Source: Stictocephala bisonia
Taxonomy: Eukaryota > Arthropoda > Insecta > Hemiptera > Membracidae
NCBI GenBank assembly: GCA_035578905.1
Contig: JAQJVL010000292.1
Coordinates: forward strand, 439,501-503,500
Direction of reading: 5' to 3'
DNA: 64,000 bases
Shown piece by piece: positions 24,481 through 36,865 of this stretch. Below the pieces are notes generated by a model, which saw nothing but the letters and a program-made list of their open reading frames with translations, made no database searches and was not told where the DNA came from. A program made the position numbers and the translations under genes. Numbering within the stretch: position 1 is the first letter of the stretch; the number at the start of each line of letters is the position of its first letter.

Positions 24481-26565
24481 CCGGCTAACTAATAAAAATT
24501 AAACATCTTTCTAAATGGTGTAAATATCCATCACAATAAACATTCACAATAACTAGGAGAACGCTAGATTGACCGCTGACGCTTAAAAGCCAAATGATTT
24601 CATACATATAAAGACAAGCTTCTTTCTAATAAAATATTGTCAGCTCAGTTAATACAATTTTATCTAATTTACATCCAGATAAACTAAGTCTATGAGATTT
24701 GTTTCATCTTTCATTTCGTAACTTTGGTCTCACGAAGATTATCACCGTCCCTTCTAATGGAATTCTGATGGATGCCACATCATTAGTTATGGGTGACATT
24801 TTCTTGAGACTCAAGTCATTTATGTTCCACGTGTTTTCTACACGTGCTAAAAATTTTTTAAACAATTGAAGGAAGGGCTGGTACAATAACTTCAATCAGT
24901 TATTTGATTTTATAAAATAACATCTGGATAAAATACAGCATTTTTTAATCAATAACTTTTAAAATATGTTATAGTTATGAAGGTATAGATTATTATTTTA
25001 AGTTAGTATTAGATATTAAAGATATATATTTTTATAATATCATGTGGTACCCAAAAACAATATTATGTAGAAAAGAAATTTACAATGTAGTAATGTTTCT
25101 ATAATAAATTCCTCTACAAAAACAGAATTTCTTATATACATTCAAACATTTATTGTTTAGTGACAAATCAATCTATATCAATAATATTTTGTTAGCTTTT
25201 TAAATTATATATTTTAAAATGGCTTGGTTTAAAATATTTATATCATTTTACATAGAATTATTATTCGTTCTTACCGTTTATTTTTTAGTTATAAACCAAT
25301 TAAAAATGTCTAGTGGATTTTCAAAGAGAGAATATCTGGCCTGATAAATGGACCAGGGGTGTTACATCGTGGGGAGGAGTGTATATTGGTTTACTGAGGC
25401 AATGCATTACCCAATTTTCCTCTTTTGTCACAACGATTTCTTCGCTCTTAACTAACATTAGATTTTAAAAAGATTTAACTCTATAATACATCATAACATT
25501 ATCACTGTTCTAATAGAAGTTTTATTTACCTGTTTCACCTATATTTCTTAGTCGGGCTTACAGTTGTGGTTCTAGTCCTTCCTTCCGGGGGGCGGGGGGG
25601 GGGAGAGACTAAATGTTCTCATCTCTCAATGGCAAGCCATGAAGACTCGAGAAAAGTTTATGAAAGTAATTATCATGGGAAATGATTTATTGTATAAATA
25701 ACCAGATTACAATTTTCCAGATTTCTCAAATAACAATAAAACTTGTAGGCTCTGAATTGAGATGTTTGATATGTATTTAGTATACTTTATCCTAAAGCAC
25801 AACAATTTAATTGAGTTTTAAAATCACATTGATAGTTTAGAGACAAACGAGAATTCATTATACTTATATTTAGTAGGATATGAGTAAAATCTGTTGAGTA
25901 ATAAACGAACGCAAGTAAAAGTAGTGTTACTTTGTTTTAAAGTAGCTCATGTTCCAATAACTTTGGTAAACTAAAATCAAGTAGTTTTTTATGTATTGTG
26001 ATTTTCTGTCCCTGCATGAACGAGTATTTTACAGGCTAACAATGTCTTTACAAAATTATATTTTAGACATTTCAGGAATCGTAAAACAGAAAATAACTTA
26101 CCACCTACTGTACATAATAAACCTAGATGATATAGTGCAAATAACAATATTTCTCTGCAATATAAAATCTCAAATTTTAATATCACAAATGTTGTAGTTG
26201 ATATGAATAAAATTAGAATGAAAACAATCCTTATTCATCAAATGACTAAATAAATAAATTAATTGATAATTATAATTATTTTAGAAGTAATAAATACCTA
26301 ATTTTTGTCGTATTCTACCTGATTTTCACATTCGTTTCGGCAGAGTACTTATTTATTTCATTGCATGTCTCGCAATGACTTCTCTAAAACAAGAGAATAT
26401 TATATAACATTGCAGAAAACTAATTTTACCTTACATCTTCCTTGTTTTTCTTACGGTAATGTAAAAATCAAGAGTTTTTCTTTATTTAATATCAATAATT
26501 ACAATTATAACTACCAAATATATGTTAAAAGGGCAAAACGAAGGGAACGACAATCAATAAATCGT
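24481..26565. other. AT-rich region, one G-run and a weak dispersed repeat
   Basis: A G-run interrupted by one C (25587-25603) follows ccttcc and could form a G-quadruplex. Sequence at 25340-25460 resembles 35440-35560 and 43030-43130 (shared pattern ttttctcttttgtcacaacg and ttactttcaaataaa), so it seems to be a dispersed repeat. The plus frame at 26365-26616 runs into the 59-bp array and has no recognised domain. Confidence 0.4.
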
Positions 26566-29500
26566 ACCTGTCTCGCCAGATGTGTAGTAATGAAACAGCT
26601 GTCTACAGCGAGATAGAGTAGCCTACCTGTCTCGCCAGATGTGTAGTGATGAAACAGCTGTCTACAGCGAGATAGGGTAGCCTACCTGTCTCGCCAGATG
26701 TGTAGTGATGAAACAGTTGTCTACAGCGAGATAGAGTAGACACCTGTCTCACCAGATGTGTAGTGATGAAACAGCTATCTACAGTGAGATAGAGTAGCCA
26801 CCTGTCTCGCCAGATGTGTAGTGATGAAACAGCTGTCTACAGCGAGATAGAGTAGCCTACCTGTCTCGCCAGATGTGTAGTGATGAAACAGCTGTCTACA
26901 GCGAGATAGAGTAGCCTACCTGTCTCGCCAGATGTGTAGTGATGAAACAGCTGTCTACAGCGAGATAGAGTAGCCTACCTGTCTCGCCAGATGTGTAGTG
27001 ATGAAACAGCTGTCTACAGCGAGATAGAGTAGCCTACCTGTCTCGCCAGATGTGTAGTGATGAAACAGCTGTCTACAGCGAGATAGAGTAGCCTACCTGT
27101 CTCGCCAGATGTGTAGTGATGAAACAGCTGTCTACAGCGAGATAGAGTAGCCTACCTGTCTCGCCAGATGTGTAGTGATGAAACAGCTGTCTACAGCGAG
27201 ATAGAGTAGCCTACCTGTCTCACCAGATGTGTAGTGATGAAACAGCTGTCTACAGCGAGATAGAGTAGCCTACCTGTCTCACCAGATGTGTAGTAATGAA
27301 ACAGCTGTCTACAGCGAGATAGAGTAGCCTACCTGTCTCACCAGATGTGTAGTGATGAAACAGCTGTCTACAGCGATATAAAGTAGCCTATCTGTCTCGC
27401 CAGATCTGTAGTGATGAAACAGCTGTCTACAGCGAGATAGAGTAGCCTACGTGTCTCACCAGATGTGTAGTGATGAAACAGCTGTCTACAGCGATATAAA
27501 GTAGCCTACCTGTCTCGCCAGATGTGTAGTGATGAAACAGCTGTCTACAGCGAGATTGAGTAGCCTACCTGTCTCACCAGATGTGTAGTGATGAAACAGC
27601 TGTCTACAGCGAGATAGAGTAGCCTACCTGTCTCGCCAGATGTGTAGTGATGAAACAGCTGTCTACAGCGATATAAAGTAGCCTACCTGTCTCGCCAGAT
27701 GTGTAGTGATGAAACAGCTGTCTACAGCGAGATTGAGTAGCCTACCTGTCTCACCAGATGTGTAGTGATGAAACAGCTGTCTACAGCGAGATAGAGTAGC
27801 CTACCTGTCTCGCCAGATGTGTAGTGATGAAACAGCTGTCTACAGCGAGATTGAGTAGCCTACCTGTCTCGCCAGATGTGTAGTGATGAAACAGCTGTCT
27901 ACAGCGAGATTGAGTAGCCTACCTGTCTCGCCAGATGTGTAGTGATGAAACAGCTGTCTACAGCGAGATAGAGTAGCCTACCTGTCTCGCCAGATGTGTA
28001 GTGATGAAACAGCTGTCTACAGCGAGATAGGGTAGCCTACCTGTCTCGCCAGATGTGTAGTGATGAAACAGCTGTCTACAGCGAGATTGAGTAGCCTACC
28101 TGTCTCACCAGATGTGTAGTGATGAAGCAGCTGTCTACAGCGAGATAGAGTAGCCTACCTGTCTCGCCAGATGTGTAGTGATGAAACAGCTGTCTACAGC
28201 GAGATCGAGTAGCCTACCTGTCTCGCCAGATGTGTAGTGATGAAACAGCTGTCTACAGCGAGATAGAGTAGCCTACCTGTCTCGCCAGATGTGTAGTGAT
28301 GAAACAGCTGTCTACAGCGAGATAGAGTAGCCTACCTGTCTCGCCAGATGTGTAGTGATGAAACAGCTGTCTACAGCGAGATAGGGTAGCCTACCTGTCT
28401 CGCCAGATGTGTAGTGATGAAACAGCTGTCTACAGCGAGATAGAGTAGCCTACCTGTCTCACCAGATGTGTAGTGATGAAACAGCTGTCTACAGCGAGAT
28501 AGGGTAGCCTACCTGTCTCGCCAGATGTGTAGTGATGAAACAGCTGTCTACAGCGAGATAGAGTAGCCTACCTGTCTCACCAGATGTGTAGTGATGAAAC
28601 AGCTGTCTACAGCGAGATTGAGTAGCCTACCTGTCTCACCAGATGTGTAGTGATGAAACAGCTGTCTACAGCGAGATAGAGTAGCCTACCTGTCTCGCCA
28701 GATGTGTAGTGATGAAACAGCTGTCTACAGCGAGATAGGGTAGCCTACCTGTCTCACCAGTTGTGTAGTGATGAAACAGCTGTCTACAGCGAGATAGAGT
28801 AGCCTACCTGTCTCACCAGATGTGTAGTGATGAAACAGCTGTCTACAGCGAGATAGGGTAGCCTACCTGTCTCGCCAGATGTGTAGTGATGAAACAGCTG
28901 TCTACAGCGAGATAGAGTAGCATACCTGTCTCGCCAGATGTGTAGTGATGAAACAGTGGTCTACAGCGAGATAGGGTAGCCTACCTGTCTCGCCAGATGT
29001 GTAGTGATGAAACAGCTGTCTACAGCGAGATAGAGTAGCCTACCTGTCTCGCCAGATGTGTAGTGATGAAACAGCTGTCTACAGCGAGATAGGGTAGCCA
29101 CCTGTCTCACCAGTTGTGTAGTGATGAAACAGCTGTCTACAGCGAGATAGGGTAGCCTACCTGTCTCGCCAGATGTGTAGTGATGAAACAGCTGTCTACA
29201 GCGAGATAGAGTAGCCACCTGTCTCGCCAGATGTGTAGTGATGAAACAGCTGTCTACAGCGAGATAGAGTAGCCTACCTGTCTCGCCAGATGTGTAGTGA
29301 TGAAACAGCTGTCTACAGCGAGATAGAGTAGCCTACCTGTCTCGCCAGATGTGTAGTGATGAAACGTGTAGTGATGAAACAGCTATATACAGCGAAATAG
29401 AGTAGCCTATCTGTCTCGCCAGATCTGTAGTGATGAAACAGCTGTCTACAGCGAGATAGAGTAGCCTATCTGTCTCGCCAGATGTGTAGTGATGAAACAG

Positions 29501-29950
29501 CTGTCTACAGCGAGATAGAGTAGCCTACCTGTCTCACCAGATGTGTAGTGATGAAACAGCTGTCTACAGCGAGATAGAGTAGCCTATCTGTCTCGCCAGA
29601 TCTGTAGTGATGAAACAGCTGTCTACAGCGAGATAGAGTAGCCTACCTGTCTCACCAGATGTGTAGTGATGAAACAGCTGTCTACAGCGAGATAGAGTAG
29701 CCTACCTGTCTCGCCAGATGTGTAGTAATGAAACAGCTGTCTACAGCGAGATAGAGTAGCCAACCTGTCTCGCCAGATCTGTAGTGATGAAACAGCTGTC
29801 TACAGCGAGATAGAGTAGCCTACCTGTCTCACCAGATCTGTAGTGATGAAACAGCTGTCTACAGCGAGATAGAGTAGCCTACCTGTCTCGCCAGATGTGT
29901 AGTGATGAAACGTGTAGTGATGAAACAGCTATATACAGCGAAATAGAGTT
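26566..29950. repeat. 59-bp satellite array, about 57 copies
   Basis: Unit: acctgtctcgccagatgtgt then agtgatgaaacagctgtcta then cagcgagatagagtagcct. Adjacent starts are 59 bases apart (26566, 26625 and so on). Variants include ctcacc for ctcgcc, gagattgag and gatataaag for gagatagag, and units lacking two or three bases (gccacc). An unusual junction, gaaacgtgtagtgatgaaac followed by agctatatacagcgaaatag, occurs twice (29361 and 29907, 546 bases apart), showing block duplication of about nine units at the right end. The minus-strand frame at 28961-29218 is a repeat shadow. Confidence 0.98.
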
Positions 29951-31104
29951 CTTGACAAGTGTCCGACATTGTACTTAAGTGACGCAGTGGGATGTTGGTA
30001 TATCTTCACAACGTTTATATTAATTAATTAAACTTGTACAATTTTGTATAACATAACTTCTCAGACCTTTTGTTTAATCAGAGCTTTAAATAACCTGTAT
30101 TTATGTAAAAAATAAAGTAAAACAGAGATTAAGATACAAAATAATATTTCTTAAAAACACAACATTAATTAAAAATATTATTTTATTGGCAACAAGTTTG
30201 TGTGATAAAATATAAATTTATTCAAGCGAATATATTCCTCCATTAAAAACCTATAAATGGTTTTTGCAATTATGAATACAAATAATTTGAATTAAAAATA
30301 AGTAAAAGTGACACGTTTTCTGTATCATTGAGTTGATAAAGACCCGTTTATTGATAAAAACAGTTTTTCCATGTTTCTTGTAAAATTCAGTCTTAATCGA
30401 TGTGGTATTTCACATTATTTTGCAGCTTCGTTATTAAATTGATAAACCTTTTATTAGTGTTTTGTATTGATTACCTTTATTTATTAGATATTTTATTTAT
30501 TTTCAGATTTTTATTTATTTCTAATACCTCTATTTATTACTCTTAAGGCTTTCATAACATTTCTAAAGGACGTTTATATTGACTAGGCGTCGTTAATTTT
30601 TCACATTGCCTTCTTCATTCCTCTATGCTGTTAGGGTCCTTCAATATGATTGGCTCTAAGGAGTTTATGACCTCTGTGTGTCACGTATCACGTTTATAGT
30701 AGAAGGCAACTTTGTAAACACTCCGCTTCTGAGGTCATAAACCCAGGTTCCAAGTCTAATATTGTCAATGATTATTTCAATCTTCAAACAACAAACTTGT
30801 TAGATATTACATGTTGTATTGAAATTGCGTGGATTGTACGTACGCCTACACCAACGCACTAATTAAATGCAACCAAAGCCATTTAATCTTCAAATTATAA
30901 TGTGACCTAAGCTTATTAGATCAGCATTATTAACAAGAAAGAAGTCTGATCAGCACTCTACTGGTTCTTCAACGTTTCCTGTATTTTTTTGAAAAACTTT
31001 ACAGTAAAAGAGCTTTTCTTTTAGAATATGTTATAGGTTCATTTAAAGAATAACCAAATTATGCCAGCTACCAAAATAAAAGATTGCCATTTAACATTTG
31101 TATT
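29951..31104. other. AT-rich; one GC-richer block with an inverted repeat
   Basis: The first 600 bases are plain AT-rich sequence. 30580-30760 is richer in GC and contains gagtttatgacctc (30661-30674) and its near-complement gaggtcataaaccc (30731-30744), a 14-base stem with a 56-base loop. No gene seen. Confidence 0.45.
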
Positions 31105-31232
31105 TACAATTTTTTCACCCGCCATGCTGAAGTGACTCAACACAGTCCACTACTCCTCACGAGAAAGATTTACTCCACCGATGACATTTATAGGGTCTGA
31201 TGCCAAAAACTTAATTCGACCGTGAAAAATAT

Positions 31233-31262
31233 CTCATTGTTAAAAACAGTTTTAACAATGAG
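31233..31262. other. Perfect 13-bp hairpin, 4-nt loop
   Basis: ctcattgttaaaa, loop acag, ttttaacaatgag. It lies within the minus-strand RT relic, disrupts the reading frame, and may come from local inverted copying. Confidence 0.9.
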
Positions 31263-31898
31263 AAACCTGTTGGTTTTTGGCAAAAATTCGTTTGAGATTA
31301 ACTGGAAAAATAGCCTGGGTGGTTTACAAGATTTAAGTCACCAAGCACATTGTGGTATATCTTGCAAAATAGGGAAATTCCGAGTAGATGAGATCTAAAT
31401 TCTCTGAGAAGTTTCTTTTTGCGTCTTATATCCGGAGGAGTTATGCTGCACAGAACTGGAACCGCTGATAGCCCTCATCGCCCTATTTAGTTGTTGTGAA
31501 CTTCTCGTACATATGTACTATTAAGCCACACGGGAGCAAATTATTAATCAGTGGAGTAAACCAGGTGCAAAGCTGTATACGCAGGATTTTGGCGTTGGCT
31601 CTCCACAATGATCTATCTATGGCCGTCCGTAGTCAAGTGTAAGCAGATTATTTATGTCTTTGTTGGATTGGGCTTTAGCTTCTAGGTTCTCTGATAATTA
31701 TTAAGTATGACTTGATCAAGTGTCACTCTAGTCCTACAGGAGTAGGATCACAACAATCTATTAGACTGAAAGTAGGGGTAAAACAGGTAAATATACTTCT
31801 GTTCATTCTGTTTATGAGACCATTGCGTTAAGTTGCGAGTTAAATATCAAATGAATATATGTATTTTCTGGACCTTGTGGCGGGAATGTCGGCAGTGT

Positions 31899-31935
31899 AT
31901 ACATTGAATAAAAGAACTTCTTTTATTCAATGTAT
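31899..31935. other. Perfect 18-bp palindrome, 1-nt centre
   Basis: Arms atacattgaataaaagaa and its complement around a single c at 31917. It sits between the QPQG and VYTADI motifs of the RT relic, exactly where an uninterrupted element would have no extra sequence, so it looks like an inserted inverted copy. Confidence 0.9.
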
Positions 31936-32340
31936 GCCTTGAGGCTGTCCGTCAATTAGGTGCATAAAAGAACTTTCTCTGCGATCCAGACAAACTTTGA
32001 TTAACCTGTTGCTAATCAAAGGGTGAGATTAAAAACTTTCAACGTTTGAGGACATGGAATTAAGCTGTTACATTTAAGTAAACAGTGTCAAATGATGCTG
32101 AGAGTTCTACAAATGCTGCTGATGTTTTCTTTTCAAACCCATTCTCAGTAAACGATATTAAGAAAAAGTACCTGGTCACAATAATTTCGACCAGGTTAAA
32201 CCCAGCTGAGTCAACAAGTATGCTGTCAGTTAGAATATCAGTTGTATATTCTATATACAATATATGGCAATATGTTGTAAATCAGCCTCTCAAGCAACAT
32301 ATAGCAGACACTTACTAGAGCTTCGGGGCGACAGCTTTCG

Positions 32341-33903
32341 GCTCGTTCTGTTCCCTTCAAAACAGGTACACTCTACATGAGTTTTTCACTAAATGCTGAA
32401 GATTTTTGGAAATTGGGATTAAAACACTTGTTTATTAATTTATTCCCATGAACATGCTTGAAGTATGAAAATCGTAATATTTTAGTTTATCAGAGGTCAA
32501 GTCTCAGTTATCATGTATCAATAATATTAATTTGTAATTAATTTTTACAGCTTTGAAATCATCCCCTTTTTATTTTATGATAAACTAATGTATTGCCAGG
32601 GAGGCCCTGAGAATATGGTCTAGGCCAATTTAACATAAGGCAGAAAAAACTATTTATAGAATTTTCAACTGACTGGAAGATTATATGAAAAATAAATTAG
32701 TGATATTTCTCAGGAAATGAACAGTCCATATAATTTTGCAAAGAAAATCATATTATTTTAGAAAATGAAGTAACTGACAATTAATAAACAATTAAATAAT
32801 ATAAAACTATTGCAAACATTTTAGAAACGATTAGGATTGGAATAATTGGTTTTAAATCTAAACGACTGAACATTCATCTCATAAATGTGTTAAACAAGTT
32901 AAATGCTCACCAGAGATTTTTCCAATAACCAACCAAATGAATTCATTATTTATCCTTTTGTGCAAATTATTTGTGGTATTTTAGTTTGTCTAATGTTTTA
33001 ATTTCTGATGTTCGTGGTTTATGCTTATTTTATAAAACAAATGAGTAAATATTTACTTTGGAGGGAATCCACTTATAAAACACTTACAAAATTGATCCTA
33101 AATTCCTTTAAACAATTTAATAGGTTGTCATATAAAACTATGTACGGAACCATGAATGTTACTTAATATTGTGGATTACTGAAGAAATTTCATTTCAACA
33201 ACATCTATATAAATTCAGTGAATGACAAACTGGTAAGTTGTTGCGTTATCAAGAGATGCATGCAACAAGGAGAGCCACAAGTGGAACATTCGCTCCGAGA
33301 TATTGAACGTTGGTGCTTAACCCGCTTTGCTGTTCTAATCTTAATCTTCAATCTACAATACCTCAATCTTCCTAAAGGTTGTTCAGCTCTTAGCCAAGGA
33401 AACGGTATATTGAAATAGACTCAGAAAGTTGGTATATTTTGACTTTTCTTCATCACCGTTGATTGTCAAGGGATTACTTAGTTTGATTTATTCTTATTTG
33501 AGATAAACTAAAAAGGAGTTGAAAACGTCTTTTAATAATTTTATTTGTTCATGTTGTGAAACCATTTTTCAACCATCCATACGTAAGATGAATAATATAG
33601 GTTTCAAATGTTATAGCTGACGCCTGTCATACGATAGTAGACTTCTCTTTTTAGCCAAGGTAAGGTACGTTTTACTTTACCACCTGACCTATGCTCATAC
33701 TGGGAAAAGGGGTTTACATGTATGAGTAATACAGATATTTCAACCTCAGTTCGTCAGCTTTTCTAAATACTATTCACACCACCTTGACACAGTGGTAGTC
33801 ACTTCCAATAATCATATTTAATAGCCTTACACAAGTTGTTTGTAAAAATAATAAACTAAAATAAAACATCATAGTCAACCAATGTATTCTTAAAATTATA
33901 TCC

Positions 33904-33904
<1 letters not shown>
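32341..33904. other. AT-rich, with a relic of the inverted-repeat arm family
   Basis: 33312-33372 (cttaacccgctttgctgttc then taatctta) resembles 9252-9310 of the large inverted-repeat arm. The short plus ORF at 33218-33418 overlaps this relic and has no domain. Nothing else recognised. Confidence 0.45.

Positions 33905-33962
<58 letters not shown>
33905..33962. repeat. (TA)n microsatellite
   Basis: About 28 uninterrupted TA dinucleotides after tccatatg. Confidence 0.98.
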
Positions 33963-33966
<4 letters not shown>

Positions 33967-36669
33967 ACGTGAAGCCGTTTTTCTAAATATTTTTTTTGCT
34001 AACGTAACTCATTACTTAATTCCTGACTAAATTAGTCGTTTGATGTGTCAACAATGTTGCCCCTAATCGTATCGTAGCGGCACAATATGGTCTTTATTGT
34101 TCTATATTTCCCCCCTGATGGATACAGGAAGCCATCAAAGTATGTTTTTTGTCCTTTATGTAACATGGAAAGATATTTTCATTAATCGTAAAGTAACAGC
34201 AGTCAACTAAAAATAACGATATCTTTACAATTTTAATAGCTGTTCGAATTATTAATCATGTTTTTTATAGTGAGGATGTTACACTGTTCATAATGTTAGA
34301 AAGAGGACGATTAGATTCAGTGAGAAAGTTTTGTTGGATCTTTAATTATTTAGATTCACATAAACGCACGTCTATATGTGCTTTTCGCACTACTTCACCA
34401 TTCATCCGATCGTGATGATATTTTGAATGTGTTATTTCTTTTTCGAGAACTACAAAGGAGCACAAAAATACTTGTTTTAATTTTCGTTGCTTCAATTAGA
34501 GAGTAAGCTTGAAATAGCAAGCTAATTCTGATAGCTACCATGTAATAGATAGATTTCGTTACAACAATATTTAATAGAGTAATCAAACCAGGTGATTTCA
34601 CTCAGGTGACGTCACAGTCTTCTGCGCAGCATCGTGATGTCTACCGTCTGCTGTAGTTTATAACAACGTGTTCACACGTATTCATTGTACGGACATGCTT
34701 CGATATTTAAAGATATAATAAGTCCATTTCATATGAATATTTTATAATGTCTTATTAAAAAAACTAAATCTGATTACTACCAAGCATTTTAGTTTAACCC
34801 TGCCGATATCTGAAGCGATTTTGTTTGTATTTCCACGTTAGTCCACTTTGGAATTATGAGACTTACCATTGATCCATCTAATGGCATTTTGATGGTGCCT
34901 CCATCACTACTGTAAGACTCGTGACAGATTTACGAGACCTCAATAGCTTTTGTCCGAAATATTTTATTATCTACTCTTTTGTGGACATTCTTGAGCAACA
35001 TTTGTAATTAAATATCTATTAATTTAAGTTCAGATAAGATGTGGTTGAAATGTGTTGCATAGAAACAATAATTTTTAAGAACAAATATAAATCAGTATAT
35101 CGGTTAAGTAAGGTAGATTGGAAACTATTGCTTTGTTGAATGGGTCATACAGTGCATATAGGTGAAAACTACAAGTCCATTTAAAGTCAATTGTATCGTT
35201 CTTAAGAAAAACATTTGTTCTTACGTTGAAAACTGCGTATTTTATTTACTAGAAATATTCATCTGGAACACAATAATTAAGCCTATATTGAATGCAATAT
35301 TTGTTATCTTATTAAAATAATTCATACAGTAGTCATAGTCATATAAATACACTAGAAGAACCTTTATATACCTAATTTAATTCAAAGCAAATGTTGTTCT
35401 TTCCGTAAAATTGTGATTTTTTAAAATAAAAACGTGAAAATTGTAAGGTGAGTATGTGGATTAGAATATTTTCGTTGTTTTATTGATACAATGAAGTCTC
35501 CAATTTTCTCTTTTTTTTGCCACAACAGTTTTATTACTTTCAAATAAAATACAAGGATATTTTCCTCATTGCATCTGATTTAACAAACTTATTTTCATAC
35601 AATTATTTTCAGCAATTGTTTTTTACGTTAATTGATAATATCTAATAGGACATAAAAAGTTGGATAATTTTTTTATTATTTAAGTAAGTTAACTTTTACT
35701 ATCTAGTACTACTAGTTGTAACTTAGTGACGAAATGGTACCCTTTATTTGTTCACCCCCCTCCTTGGGGTAGGGGGGTGGTTGCATAATTTCTAAGGACT
35801 TGCAATAAATACTATAAAAAAGTATTAAATATTTGTTTTAAATGTTTTTAATTTATTTTGATAAATATAGTATATGCTATGATTTGTAGTATCTTTTATT
35901 AAAAATATTGAAAAACAATGTCTCGGGAATTATTTAAATCTAGAAAGAAAAAAGTCGACAAAATTTGAATATTTTCCTTTTTTATAAATTTATTTTGGTT
36001 GAAGAGTTGCAAACCCTTAACACACATCATAGAGACTTTATTTATGACAAAAATCATAATTCTATCTTATATAGAACTAGGGTTATAGTTTTTATTAGTG
36101 TAAAATATTGAATTTTCGGGAAAAGAAAAAAGTAAAAACTAGGAATTCTTGGCTTATTAGCTTATGACCTAGCCTCGTCAATATTTTCATGAATGGCTTT
36201 CCATCTTTTACTTATGGCCAACCTAGCCTTAGCCTTTTTTGACCCTTTTCAATTTGGATTGGCAGTAGTTCTTTGCTTTTATGGTGCCATAATGAATCAG
36301 TGCTTTTGTTTTTTAGCATCTAACGAATCTCCCTCAACATAATTAAAGTTACTTTTAGTTATTTTAAGTTGATATAGGAAGTTGAAACTTACCTTGGTCG
36401 ACTGCAACCTTATTTATTTCAATAATATGTTGACAGAATTATAATATTAGGATAATATAATAACATATGAAATGCTATATCAACAGAATTCACACACAAT
36501 AACAAACAACACAATAAACAAAACACTGACAACAAAACAAATGCTGTGAGGTGTTGTCAGCTGTCAGCTGATATTTACAATCTCTGTAAAATACAACAAA
36601 AGTAAGATACATATGGTTAGAAGGCATGTATAGTATATATTACTATTGAAGTTGAGATAGAGTTGATAT
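33963..36669. other. AT-rich; dispersed repeats, CRE-like site and a C/G-run hairpin
   Basis: 34030-34270 shares gaagcc..aaagta.tttttg and taacagc motifs with 53720-53950, so it is probably a dispersed repeat. A perfect TGACGTCA palindrome is at 34607-34614 in a slightly GC-richer patch (34600-34680); no gene is attached to it. At 35753-35779 cacccccct and aggggggtg form a perfect 9-bp stem with a 9-base loop. No coding sequence recognised. Confidence 0.4.
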
Positions 36670-36865
36670 TAGTTACTTAAATATATTCAAATTACTAAAT
36701 TTTCAATAAAAACCAATCAATTTTAACTTCAAGTAGGCCTTTTGCCTGCAAAGGGCATCATGTGTTGCCTGATGATGTTCGCCTTTGCTGGCAAAAAGCC
36801 TAGTTGAAATTAAAATTTATTTATTTTAATTGAAAATGTAATAATTTGAATATATTATATTACTA
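36670..36865. mobile_element. Palindromic (snap-back) element, about 195 bp
   Basis: The left arm (36670-36761) and right arm (36770-36865) are near-perfect complements: taggccttttgcctgcaaag pairs with ctttgctggcaaaaagccta, and the AT-rich outer parts atattcaaattact and gtaatttgaatatat-like also pair. The loop is only about 8 bases. The right-hand centre cctgatgatgttcgcctttg followed by ctggcaaaaag resembles a CUGAUGA...CAAAA ribozyme-like order but lacks a proper GAAA. Consistent with a MITE or an inverted dimer of a short element. Confidence 0.8.

Larger units (their letters stand above)
31105..32340 (-). pseudogene. Jockey-like non-LTR retrotransposon RT relic, C-terminal half
   Basis: Reading the minus strand from 32340 downwards: MLLERLIYN, then DSAGFN (the QAGFR region), TENGFEKKTSAAF and VELSASFDTV (motif A, FVDLSAAFDTV with the first Asp changed to Glu) at about 32060-32150. 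Next come GQPQG (near 31940) and LFNVYTADIPATRSRKYIYS followed by FD (about 31850-31905), where YADD has become YSFD. The C-terminal part is recognisable in pieces: SLWRANAKILRIQL near 31605, and a final GGVNLSREE block near 31155-31180. Several stops and frameshifts interrupt it. The phrase VYTADI..SRK.IY is shared with the plus-strand relic at 24270-24330, so both are from related families. Four perfect small hairpins interrupt the coding pattern. Confidence 0.8.

Noticed and set aside
26566..29950. CRISPR-like array at the 59-bp repeat
   Set aside because: The whole unit repeats, with no variable spacers.
34607..34614. Functional CRE promoter site (TGACGTCA)
   Set aside because: An 8-base palindrome is expected by chance at this scale and no gene or TATA/initiator pair is attached.
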